From contig OY986967.1 of the NCBI GenBank assembly GCA_963920575.1, forward strand, positions 9,356,061 through 9,420,060: 64,000 bases of DNA. Reading direction: 5' to 3'. Every line of letters starts with the position of its first letter. The stretch's first letter is position 1. The DNA comes from Narthecium ossifragum. Lineage: Eukaryota; Streptophyta; Magnoliopsida; Dioscoreales; Nartheciaceae. The translations under genes were made by a program, and so were the position numbers. Below the pieces are notes generated by a model. The model was not told where the DNA came from. It searched no databases and saw only the letters and a list, made by a program, of their open reading frames with translations. Shown one piece after another: positions 9,020 through 18,644 of this stretch.

Positions 9020-11160
9020 AAATAAATTTGAACCAAGAGCAAATCTTTGCCTTTTGATTTGGTAAACAATGTAGTATCAATTATTCCTCTATAAAATTCA
9101 TTATCCATCAAGAATTTGCTAAGCCTTTCATACCAAGCTCTAGGAGCTTGTTTTAATCCATACAAGGCTTTAGTGAGTTTGAATACATGATCCCTCAATT
9201 TATAGTCTTCAAAACCGGGGGGTTGTTCAACATAGACTTCTTCTTTTAGTAAACCATTAAAGAAGGCACTCTTAACATCCATTTGATATAATTTGAAATC
9301 TTTGTAAGATGCAAAAGCTAGAAGTAGTCTTATTGCCTCAAGTCTAGCTACCGGTGCAAAAGTCTCATCAAAATCAATTCCTTCTTGTTGATTGAAACCT
9401 TTTGCAACTAGTCTAGCTTTATTCCTTGTAATTGTTCCCGATTCATCCATTTTGTTTCTAAACACCCATTTAGTACCTATAACGGGATGATCACGAGGTC
9501 TAGGTACCAAATTCCAAACTTCATTTCTTTCAAATTGATTCAACTCTTCTTGTATTGCTAGGATCCAATGATCATCCTCTAGTGCTTCTTCTATCGTTTT
9601 AGGCTCAATTTGAGATAGGAAGGCTAGATTTGCACAAGTATTTAAAGAAGATCTAGTTTGGATTCCTCTTGATGGTTCACCAATTATTAATTCCTTTGGG
9701 TGCGAAGATGCATACTTCCAATCCTTTGGCAACTCATGATGTTGATCATTTGGTATAATCTCAAGGGATTCCTCAAATCTAACATTCAATTCCTCAACAT
9801 CATTTTGGGTTTCATCCAATAAGTCTTTTGATTTGTCATTTGTGTTTTCCTCATCTATACCATTATCAATTCTACTAGAAATTAAAATCATTTCAACAAA
9901 TGTCACATGCATTGATTCTTCAACCACCAAAGTCCTTTTATTGAAGATTCTATAACTTTTACTTCTTCCCGAATATCCAAGAAAGACTCCTTCATCGGAT
10001 CTAGCATCAAATTTTCCAAGACTATCCTTGCCGTTGTTCAAGATAAAACATTTGCAACCAAAAGCTCTAAAGTACCCAATATTTGGAATTCTTCCTTTCC
10101 AAAGCTCATAGGGGGTTTTCTTCAAAATGGGTCTCAAGGTTACTCTATTTATCACATGGCAAGAAGTATTGATTGATTCGGCCCAAAAATACTTAGGAAG
10201 ATTATTTTCACATAATAAAGTTCTAGCCATGTCTTGTATGGTTCTATTTTTCCTTTCAACAACACCATTTTGTTGAGGGGTTCTAGGTGAAGAGAAGTTA
10301 TGGGAAATCCCGTTGTCATTACAAAACTATTCTAGAAGGGAATTCTTGAATTCTCCTCCATTATCACTTCTAATGCATGTAATGAGAATACCTTTCTCAT
10401 TTTGGACTCTTCTACAAAGGTTGGTGAATTACTCAAAGACTTCATCTTTGTGTGCAAGGAAAATCACCCATGTGAATCTAGTGTAGTCATCTACTAAAAC
10501 AAATCCATATGAGCTACCACCTAAGCTAGTTGGTTTAGTAGGCCCAAAAAGGTCCATATGAATGAGTTCTAGTGCTCTTGTGGTAGAAACTACATCTTTA
10601 GACTTGAAAGAAGATTTTACTTGTTTTCCTCTTTGACATGCATCACAAATCTTGTCTTTCTCGAATTTGATCTTGGGAAGACCAAGAACAAGGTCTTTTC
10701 AAGAGAGTTTGGAAATTAAATCCATGTGAGCATGTCCAAGTCTTGTATGCCATAACCATGAATTATCATTTAAAGCACTAAGACATAGATCATCATGGCA
10801 AACAAGATCATTAAGATAAAATGTGTATACATTACCATCACGATGATCTACTAGCAAGATTTTATCACTAAGAGCATTCTTAACATAGCATTTTAAATCT
10901 TCAAAAATAACTTTGTTACCTCTATCACATAGTTGACTAATGCTAAGCAAGTTATGTTTCAAACCTTCAACTAAGAGAACATTTTCAATAATAATGGAAG
11001 AGGTTTTACCAATATTGCCAATGCCAATAATTTTTCCTTTTCCATTATCTCCAAAAGTTACCATTCCTCCATCTTTAGATTGAAGGGTTGAGAACATGCT
11101 TCTTTCACCCGTCATATGCCTTGAGCATCCACTATCAAGGTACCATCTTTTAGCCTTTGA
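9020..11160 (-). pseudogene. Protease, integrase and N-terminal RT of the SIRE pol
   Basis: Protease is marked by WYLDSGCSRHMTG near 11130. The integrase zinc finger reads HTRLGHAHMD, then CDACQRGK. The DDE positions are in IHMDLFGP, RSDNGGEF and [12 protein letters not shown] starts with [20 protein letters not shown] and [20 protein letters not shown]. Three stops interrupt integrase: TGA after ISKLS, TAA in VFE-FTN and TAG in LLE-FCN. At least the last two are likely C-to-T changes at Gln codons. The frame is lost at the YVDD box. Gag and pol are in different frames, separated by stops, as is common in SIRE elements. Confidence 0.9.
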
Positions 11161-11204
11161 GTTGGTCTTGATCTTGGATCTTATGCAATCCTACAAATAT
11201 GAGA

Positions 11205-12953
11205 TCAAACCTTGATTTTTGGTACCCAAATCTTTTTGGGTCCATTTGCATTAGTACTATGCATAAGAGAAGAAGATGAATATCTAGGTGACCAAATTTT
11301 CTTAGCATTAGCATTCTTCATGAGATAGCAACTAGGTGCAATGTGACCTACTTTGCAACAATAATGACATGTAGGTGCTTGTGTTACCTTAGGAGGATGA
11401 GAAGAAGCTTTAACAAAGTTAGTCTTGTTTTGGTTGTTCACCTTCCTAGGGTTGTAGCCAATTCCTTCCTTGTTTAAGGAGTTCCTTTGGCTATCAAGGA
11501 TCTCATCTAGCTTATCTCTACTCTTCACAAATTTAGCTATTGTGATTTTTAGGTCATTAACCTCTAGAGTGAGATCTCTCTTGGATTTCCTCAAGAAGAT
11601 AAGTTCTCTTTGCATATCATAATTGGTATTCTTCAATATGGTGAGCTCATATTGAGTGTCCTTGAGTTCATCCTTAAATGTGTCATTTGTGTCACAAGGC
11701 TTGTTCTCTAGCATGCATTTGTTTTCTTTTTCTAAAGTTCCAATCCTATGCATGGCATCTACTTTCTCTTCTTCTACTTTCTTCAAGTCCTTACAAGTAG
11801 CATAGTATTTCTTTTTCAGTAATGTGAAATTATTAGCTAAAGCATGATAGGCATCAAAAAGTTCTTCAAATGCAAGCTCATCCTCTACCTCATTTTCTTC
11901 TTCTTCCTCATCTCCATGTGCCATTAAGCATATGTTGGCTACCTCTTGTTCTTCTTCATCGGATGAAGTCTCCACATCGCTTTCTCCCCAAGTAGCCACC
12001 ATTGCCTTCCTACTATTGAACTCCTTCCTTGAAGGCTTCTTGAGTTGAGGACATTCAAGCTTGATGTGTCCGGGCTTCCTACACTCATAACATATGATTT
12101 CATTTGAGTTAAAAGAAGTAGGATTATACCTTTCACCTTTGAAGAATTTCTTCTTGAAGAATTTCTTTCCTCCTTGGCGTTTGAAGATCTTTTGTATTCT
12201 CCTTGATATCATCGCCAACTCCTCATCGTCATCTCCATCACTTGAATCGGATGAGTTTTTGCTAGATGACTTGAAGGCAACCGTCTTCTTCTTTTTGTCT
12301 CCCTCTTCGTTGCTCCTCTTTAAGTTCATCTCATAGGTCATGAGGGAACCCATGATCTCATCTAGTGGCAGTTTGGATAGATCCTTGGCTTCCTCGATCG
12401 CTGTCACTTTAGGATCCCAAGACTTAGATAGACACCTAAGAATCTTCCTCACAACCTCATCGTTAGCATAAATTCTTCCAAGAGATTCAAACATGTTTAA
12501 TATGTTAGTAAAACGTGTAAACATCTCACTAATAGTTTCATCATTCTTCATGCAAAAGAGTTCATAGTCATGTACAAGCATACTGATTTTTGACTCCTTA
12601 ACACGACTTGTTCCCTCGTAAGTAACCTCTAGTTTGTCCCATATCTCTTTCGCTGATTTGCATGTAGAGACACTATTGAATTCATTAGGGCTAAGGGCAC
12701 AAAATAGAAAGCTTTTGGCCTTGGCATTGTTTTGAAGGTTTTTGAGGTCAATTGGGGTGTAGTCACTCTTTGTCTTTGGGACATCTTTCCCATCAACAAT
12801 TTTGGTCGGGACATATGGTCCATCCTCTATTACTAGCCATGCCTCATAATCCATTGATTGCACAAAGATTTCCATCTTTGTTTTCCAATAATTGTAGTTT
12901 GAGCCATTGAAGTAGGGTGGCCTATTGGTAGCTTGTCCCTCTATGTTTTCCAT
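11205..12953 (-). CDS. gag: Gag of the SIRE element
   Basis: This is an open 582-residue frame. It starts MENIEGQATNRPPYFNG, with a UBN2-type copia gag domain over about residues 15-210. A basic, serine-rich stretch follows, then a first zinc knuckle CYECRKPGHIKLEC (about 288-301), an acidic region, a long predicted coiled coil (about 370-490) and a second knuckle CHYCCKVGHIAPSC (about 529-542). The ATG sits 65 bp from the LTR, just after the primer site, so the start is well placed. Two knuckles and the long coiled coil are typical of SIRE gag. Since it is intact, it could still supply particles in trans if transcribed, which is inference. Confidence 0.92.
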   Translation of the reverse strand: MENIEGQATNRPPYFNGSNYNYWKTKMEIFVQSMDYEAWLVIEDGPYVPTKIVDGKDVPKTKSDYTPIDLKNLQNNAKAKSFLFCALSPNEFNSVSTCKSAKEIWDKLEVTYEGTSRVKESKISMLVHDYELFCMKNDETISEMFTRFTNILNMFESLGRIYANDEVVRKILRCLSKSWDPKVTAIEEAKDLSKLPLDEIMGSLMTYEMNLKRSNEEGDKKKKTVAFKSSSKNSSDSSDGDDDEELAMISRRIQKIFKRQGGKKFFKKKFFKGERYNPTSFNSNEIICYECRKPGHIKLECPQLKKPSRKEFNSRKAMVATWGESDVETSSDEEEQEVANICLMAHGDEEEEENEVEDELAFEELFDAYHALANNFTLLKKKYYATCKDLKKVEEEKVDAMHRIGTLEKENKCMLENKPCDTNDTFKDELKDTQYELTILKNTNYDMQRELIFLRKSKRDLTLEVNDLKITIAKFVKSRDKLDEILDSQRNSLNKEGIGYNPRKVNNQNKTNFVKASSHPPKVTQAPTCHYCCKVGHIAPSCYLMKNANAKKIWSPRYSSSSLMHSTNANGPKKIWVPKIKV

Positions 12954-13003
12954 CTCTAGATAGGATCCTCTAAGAGTTGTTACACTACTAAATTAGAGAC
13001 CTA

Positions 13004-13015
13004 GCTCTGATACCA
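13004..13015 (-). promoter_or_regulatory. Primer-binding site of the SIRE element (initiator Met tRNA)
   Basis: The minus strand reads TGGTATCAGAGC two bases after the LTR end TTCA, and continues TAGG. It is complementary to the 3' end of initiator methionine tRNA. Confidence 0.92.
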
Positions 13016-13017
13016 AT

Positions 13018-14179
13018 TGAAGGTCCAAGAGGGGGGTGAATTGGACTCTTTTCGAAAAACTAGATTGATGGAAAATTCAGATAGAAAAGAATCTAACAGC
13101 TAGAATGCTTGTAAACAAAATGAAACTTAACTACAATAGCATGCAAGTATTAACTGAAAGAAGGGTTAGAGAGATGACACCGATTTATAGTGGTTCGACC
13201 CAACTCTTGGTCTAGGTCCACTTCTCTCAAGGCTCTCCTTGAGGTTCCACTACTTGCAAATCCCTTACAAGTTTTTCCTCCAAGCTTCCTGGTGCTTGGT
13301 GACCTTACAATCACAACCACTTGCTGTTGAACAACTCTCAAAGAAACTTCTTCACACTTGAAGAAGGTTTACAAAGGTTTTAGCTCAAAGAGAATAAGTA
13401 GAAATCTTTCCTAGAACTTGCTCAAATGATCTCAATAATAGTGATTAAAATTCTGGCAAGTTTACATCAAGGAACTACTTATAGATAGGCTTCAACCAGC
13501 TCAACAAGGAGGTCCAACGGCTCCCTGCAACTCTCCAACGGCTAGTTTTTTACTCTGCGCGCTGCTGGCGGTCGATCCGTCCATCGTCCGTCACGTATAA
13601 AAAACTCAGCCTCTTTGGTCGAAGATCGATCCACGCATCGTCCGTCGCTCTCACGGTCGACCGTGATATCGATCGTCACATCGTCCGTGAGCCTCTGTTG
13701 AGAAGGTCGCTTCCCAGAGTCGATGCTCGGATCGACCGTCGCTCCTTGACTTTTCTTCATATATGCGCCACGGTCGACCGCCGCATCGACCGTCGCATCG
13801 TCCGTCAGCCTCTGTTAAGAAAAATGCTTCTCAGGGTCGATGCACCGATCGACCGTCGCTTCTTCACATTCTTCATTAAAGCGCCACGGTCGACCGCCGC
13901 ATCGACCGTCGCATCGTCCGTCGGGCTCTGTGAAGAAAAACACTTCCCACGGTCGATGGGTGCATCGACCGTGAGCCAATACGCATATAGCCAAGTATTA
14001 AAACATTCACCAAGGTCGATCCATGGATCGACCGTCCCATTTCCACGGTCGATCCTTGCATCGACCGTCAGTACAAAATAACTTAAATAATGAATTTAAT
14101 ATCTCCAATTAAAGGGGTAATAAATATTAAACATATTTTTTATCGTTTAATGTATATTGGCATCATCAAAACAAGGTTA
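13018..14179 (-). repeat. 5' LTR of the SIRE element
   Basis: It matches 4442-5628 through AAAACAAGGTTA, then stops about nine bases short of the TG terminus found in the other LTR. The palindromic array recurs at 13555-14071. The element's own transcript would start in this LTR. Confidence 0.92.
13555..14071. repeat. GGTCGACC tandem array in the 5' LTR of SIRE
   Basis: It has the same 113-117 bp units as at 4985-5510. One copy of the motif near 14020 is shorter here: the LTR at 4442 has an extra GATCGATCC repeat near 5450-5470, so the array length differs between the two LTRs of one element. Confidence 0.8.
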
Positions 14180-15737
14180 AGTGTACCAGTCATCTAAGCC
14201 TATCATCAAGTCGACTGGACACCACAATTCGAACCGGGTCCAAACTACCCAACCCCGGTCCTAGGGCTAAGTCCGAGCTTCCAGCCTTGGGTCGGCGACC
14301 CACAGATCACCCACGCCCTAACCATGCAACTAATGCATAAATCAACAATGCATGATATGAACATACACAAACAGGAGATAGGCATGCAACAGTATGATAA
14401 GGCATCATATAACTCAACCGGATCGCTGCAGCGGTACTACCGACCGCTGCCAGCCGATCCGCAGCGGGTCCCGGCATTACAACGGTACAACGACCGTCAA
14501 CCGCGGACTCCTGCAACGGGAAACAACCCCGAAAACGATGATGAACAGTAAAAAATATAATATTATAATCCGACATATAATATTATATTTAAAACACCAA
14601 AAGTTCTCTACTAGAGGCTAATTGACCGCGTCAATCCGATGTCCAAACGACGTCGGATTCGAGATCCAACTTAGCCACCAGTAGATCTACATGCCGGGAT
14701 CACTATATCCAAAATCCAGAAACATCCAAAGGCTGGAATAAGGGGAAAAACTAATCAAAACTAAGTTACCACCTCTTTGCTGCAATGTAGCCCGCCAGTG
14801 CGAAAATTATAACAATTTGTAGAAAATCGAAAAAATATGAAATCAGTTGGGTTTGAGAGTAGAGTCAAAGATCTACACCTCTTAAGTTCATCACAACCCA
14901 AGATCATGCACGTACTGGCCGGAAAACGCGTCGCAAAAAGACTGTTCTTCAAGAACAGCAGAAACCGGAAAATCCGAGATTAATCATGCATAAATCCTAC
15001 TAAAATCTCAACCAAAGTTCATGAAACTTATAACTGAAATTATACTAAGCAAGATGCATCCAACAAGACAAAGATCAGCAAGAACCAACGACTAGATTAG
15101 GAGAAACCCTTTAAACAACTCTCGTAGGTAGAAAACCTACCGAACTGCGCTAATCCTCGGCTGATTCCCTGCAAGCTAGTCACCAACAAGGTTCCAAACC
15201 ACTTATGGGATCTTCCTCTCGTCGTCACGGATCCAACGAGCTTTGGAACACCCAAAACGGTGGTCGGAGGAGGGAGAACGGAGGAGAAGAAGCTCGCTGC
15301 CGGGAAGAACAGAGGAAAAACAGAACAGTGGGAAGAAGGAAGAAGAAGGAAGAAGAAGGGGAAGGAGAAGAGGAAGGAAAAGGGAAAGGGAAAGCCGGGG
15401 AAGGAGGGGAAAAGGGGAAGGAGGGGAGGGAAAGTCCTCCCCTTCTGACAGAGGAGAGTCACGGCCAACGGCGGCCGTCCTCGCGAAGGAAACCCACCGA
15501 CTAGCTCACTAATCCGATCGATCGCTCACGGGCCGCCAGTTGCCCAAAAGCAAGCTTCTGCGCGCCCGAGCTGGGATCTTCCGATTCCGGGTCCACCTAA
15601 CCATTCTAATCAAGTACTAACATAAACAAGGTCAGTGTGTGCACACGCGGGTGTGAAACAAACAAACAAGGTGTAATTTACCAAATTGCCCTTGCGGTCT
15701 ACAACGAGCCACAGGAGTAGAGAGACAGGTCCTCACA
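14180..15737 (-). repeat. 5' LTR of Tekay copy 1, part 2 (U3, R and part of U5)
   Basis: Tekay LTR sequence resumes after the SIRE insertion and runs to the LTR start at 15737 (minus strand TGTGAGGACC). The U3 start includes the conserved CACACCCGCGTGTGCACAC block seen in the other Tekay LTRs. A long purine tract lies at 15262-15432. Short ORFs here are not genes. Confidence 0.85.
15262..15432. repeat. Long purine tract in a Tekay LTR
   Basis: About 170 bp is almost pure A and G on the plus strand, and so is pyrimidine-rich in the sense of the element. A related tract lies at 53155-53320 in the solo LTR. The family B LTRs have pyrimidine-rich leaders near 18868-18938 and (complement) 27940-28090. 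The E/K/R-rich ORFs over the tract are compositional artefacts. Confidence 0.75.
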
Positions 15738-16180
15738 TCCCAGCTCAGCCACAATGGACGCAAACATCCAGTGCTGAGCAAACCAATGTGAAGGCGATGA
15801 ACGCTATGACTACAAGAAGCGGAAAGACAACAAGAAGTCCTTCAAGGGAGCCAGCCGAACCTCTTACTGCTAATGAGGAAAATGACCAAATTGAGGAGAA
15901 CCCTGCAGATGCCGATCATCCAACTGGCCCCATGCTAGGTAAGTTTAAGGTACGTGTCCCTTTCCCTCAAGCATTGAAGTCTACTAAGTTGACTATGGAG
16001 CCCAACAGTGAGATCTTGGAGCAGCTTCGGCAGGTTAAGGTAAACCTCCCTTTTCTGCATGTTATTAAGCAAGTGCCTACCTATGCCAAAGTGATTAAAG
16101 ACTTACGTACTATGAAGAGACGGCATCATGTAAATAAAACAACATTTTTAATAGAGCAGGTTAGTGCACTGCTTTATTAA
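15738..16180 (+). pseudogene. Athila gag tail and gag-protease linker
   Basis: It encodes AMTTRSGK, the conserved start of the Athila linker, an acidic low-complexity segment, then VRVPFPQALKSTK and FLHVIKQVPTYAKVIKDL, the block that precedes protease in Athila elements. The reading frame to the left begins inside the Tekay LTR and is not real. A frameshift at about 16165 moves the reading into the protease frame. Confidence 0.8.
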
Positions 16181-17790
16181 GATTCCTCCGAAATACAAGG
16201 ATCCTTGTTGTCCTACTATGTTTTGTTTCATTGGAGAGCATGAAGTAGGACAAGCTTTATTACATCTTGGTGCAAGTGTCAATTTAATGCCATATTCTAT
16301 GTACTTGCAACTTGGTCAAGGACAAATTAATTCGATATTCGTGATTCTGCAACTGGCAGATAGATCTACAAAGACTCCACGAGGAGTATTAGAGGATGTG
16401 CTAGTGCAAATAGACAAATTTTATTATCCTAATGGGTTCTTAGTCTTGGATATACAGGCTGTAGTAACTGCTGACTCTAAAATTCCTATTATTTTAGGTC
16501 GACCGTTTCTGGCTACTGCTAATGCTATAATTAATCGCAGGAATGGCCTAATGAAACTAACTTTTGGGAATATGACCTTAGAAATTAATATTTTTAACGT
16601 TGCCAAGCAGCCTGATGTGGATGATGAATGCCAGCAGACTTACCGGATTGACTCGCTCACTGAAGAGGAGTTTGTTGCGGCTGAAATTGAATCTCTTGAG
16701 TTTGATTTGAATAAAAATTCTGAGGTTGATGGTATATGCTCTAACTTAGAATATTGTTCCTTTATAGGTCTATGGCAGCCAAGGTTTGAAGAACTGCCAG
16801 AAAGAGGACAGCCACCAAAGCCATCAGGAGTAGAGCCGCCCAAGCTGGACCTGAAGCCGCTTCCTCAAGGTTTAAAGCACGCCTACCTTGGTCTAGGTGA
16901 TACATACGTAGTTATTATTTCTTCAGCATTAACTGCAGAGCAAGGTGAGAAGTCAGTTAGAGTTTTGAATGAGCATAAATCAGCTAATGGTTGGAATATA
17001 GCAGACCTGGAAGGTATTAGTTCTTTAATTTATTCCCGTAAGATTAATCTTGAACAGGGGGTTGTACCTCATAGGGATCCTCAGCATATGTTGAACCCTA
17101 TAGTGAAGGAGATAGTAAAAACTGAGGTGCTGAAATTGTTGGATGCAGGGATTATTTATCCCATTGCTGATAGCAAGTGGGTAAGCCCTACTCAGGTTGT
17201 GCCTAAAAGGTCTGGTGTCATCGTTGTTAAGAATGATAGTGGCGACTTGGTTTCCACTAAATTAGTGATAGAATGGCGTATGTGTATAAACTATAGAAAA
17301 TTGAATACAACTACCAGTAAGTATCACTTCCCATTGGCTTTTCTAGACCAGATGTTAGAGAGAGTAGCTGGAGATCCTTTTTATTGCTTTCTTGATGATC
17401 TTTCTAGATATTATCATATTGAGATTGCTTTAGAGGATAAGGAAAAAATGACCTTTACATGTCCTCTTGGTAGTTATGCCTTTCGTAGGATGCCATTTGG
17501 ACTGCATAATGCTCCAGCTACGTTCCAGCATTGCATGATGAGTATGTTTGCTGATATGATAGAGAAATGCATGGAAGTATACATGGATGATTTGACTGTG
17601 TTTGGTAATACTTTTGATGCATGCTTGCAGAATTTAAAGCGAGTCTTGGTCAGGTGTGAAGAGAAGCACCTTGTGCTTAATTGGAAAAAGTGCCACTTCA
17701 TAATGCCCTCAGGCATTGTGTTGGGCCATATTGTCTCTTCCAAAGGCATTGAGGTGGATCGATCAAAATCGATCTCATCTCAAAGCTTCT
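16164..17790 (+). pseudogene. Athila protease and reverse transcriptase
   Basis: The protease motif reads ALLHLGASVNLMPYS. Athila proteases have Asp where this copy has His (DLGAS), so the catalytic residue is lost. The flap end reads IPIILGRPFLATANAIIN. RT follows after a long linker, with WRMCINYRKLN, FLDDLSRYYHIEI and a complete YMDD box (EVYMDDLTVFG). The frame is open for about 550 codons and is then lost near 17775. Confidence 0.88.
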
Positions 17791-17791
17791 T

Positions 17792-18451
17792 ATGCCTAAG
17801 ACTGTTAAAGATGTTAGATCTTTTCTAGGGCATGCTGGGTTATACAGGAGATTCATTTCGAACTTTTCTGCTATTGCTCGTCCCTTGTGTAACCTTTTGA
17901 TAAATGATACCCCTTTTGAGTGGATTGTTGCTTGCCAAGAGGCTTTTCAAGCCTTGATTGATAAATTGATCTCTGCACCTATTGCACAGCCACCTGATTG
18001 GAGCCTTACTTTTGAATTGATGTGTGATGCAAGTGTTTTTGTCATAGGAGCTGTTTTAGAGCAGCGAAGAGATGTGAAACCTCATGTTATTCATTATGCT
18101 AGCCAAACTCTGAACAGTGCACAGATGAACTACTCTACCATTGAGAAAGAACTGTTAGCTATCTTTGCATTAGACAAGTTTCATGTTTATTTGATTGATT
18201 CTCCCATTACTATTTTTACTAATCAGGTCGTGCTTAAGTATCTTCTCACAAAGAATGATGCTAAAGCGCACCGAATCTACTGGATTTTGATCTTGCAGGA
18301 ATTTGATATATGTATAAAAGACAAGAAAGGCGTGGAGAATGTCGTTGTTGATCACCTGTCGAGGTTGATGGTGGAGGTGGTCCTAGGAGAGCCACCAATC
18401 ATGGATGATTTCCTTGATGAGCAACTCTTTTCAGCTGCACGGCTGCCCTGA
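17792..18451 (+). pseudogene. Athila RT connection and RNase H
   Basis: It resumes in another frame with VKDVRSFLGHAGLYRRFISN, the RT thumb, then RNase H: MCDASVFVIGAVLEQ with its catalytic Asp, NYSTIEKELLAIFALDKF with its catalytic Glu, and the final ENVVVDHLSRL. The frameshift with respect to RT lies within the 40 bp before 17792. Confidence 0.88.
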
Positions 18452-18644
18452 TATGTGCATATCGTCAATTACTTAGCGACATGTGAGATCCATTTCCATT
18501 GGAGTCCGCAGGATAAACGTAGATTTTTTGTTAAGGTAAAGAACTTTTACTAGGATGATCCATGTTTGTTTAAGTATTACCCTGACTAGATCATGCGTCG
18601 TTGTGTCCCTGATCATGAAATTGAGAGCATTATCACGTTCTGTC
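18452..18644 (+). pseudogene. Athila integrase, N-terminal part
   Basis: It continues from RNase H with HIVNYLATCE, QDKRRFF and RRCVPDHEIESIITFC, then breaks at the family B solo LTR and continues at 21057 with HSYACGGHF. Two TAG stops occur here, one of them at a likely CAG (D-stop-IMRRC). The two halves join cleanly if the solo LTR and its 5-bp duplication are removed. Confidence 0.82.

Larger units (their letters stand above)
4442..14179 (-). mobile_element. SIRE-type Ty1/copia retrotransposon nested in a Tekay LTR
   Basis: It is 9.7 kb and reads on the minus strand. In order it has a 5' LTR (14179-13018), an initiator-Met primer site, gag, pol (protease, integrase, RT, RNase H, the copia order), an extra ORF in the env position, a polypurine tract and a 3' LTR (5628-4442). 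The LTRs look highly similar by eye, which suggests a fairly recent insertion. About nine terminal bases of the 5' LTR and the expected 5-bp duplication are missing at 14179, so a small deletion happened at that edge. Confidence 0.92.
103..15737 (-). mobile_element. Tekay-type Ty3/gypsy chromovirus, copy 1 (discontinuous)
   Basis: This element reads on the minus strand. From high to low coordinates it has a 5' LTR (15737-14180 plus 4441-3717), a primer site, a pol remnant and a 43-bp stub of the 3' LTR. A SIRE copia element (4442-14179) sits inside the 5' LTR. Most of gag and the first part of the protease are deleted, so the copy is non-autonomous. At 15738 it abuts Athila sequence, which was probably its insertion target. 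The lineage call rests on RT, integrase and terminal chromodomain-like sequence. Confidence 0.88.

Noticed and set aside
15205..15512. E/K/R-rich ORFs over the purine tract (also 53155-53367)
   Set aside because: They are low-complexity translations of an almost pure purine tract, with overlapping versions in several frames.
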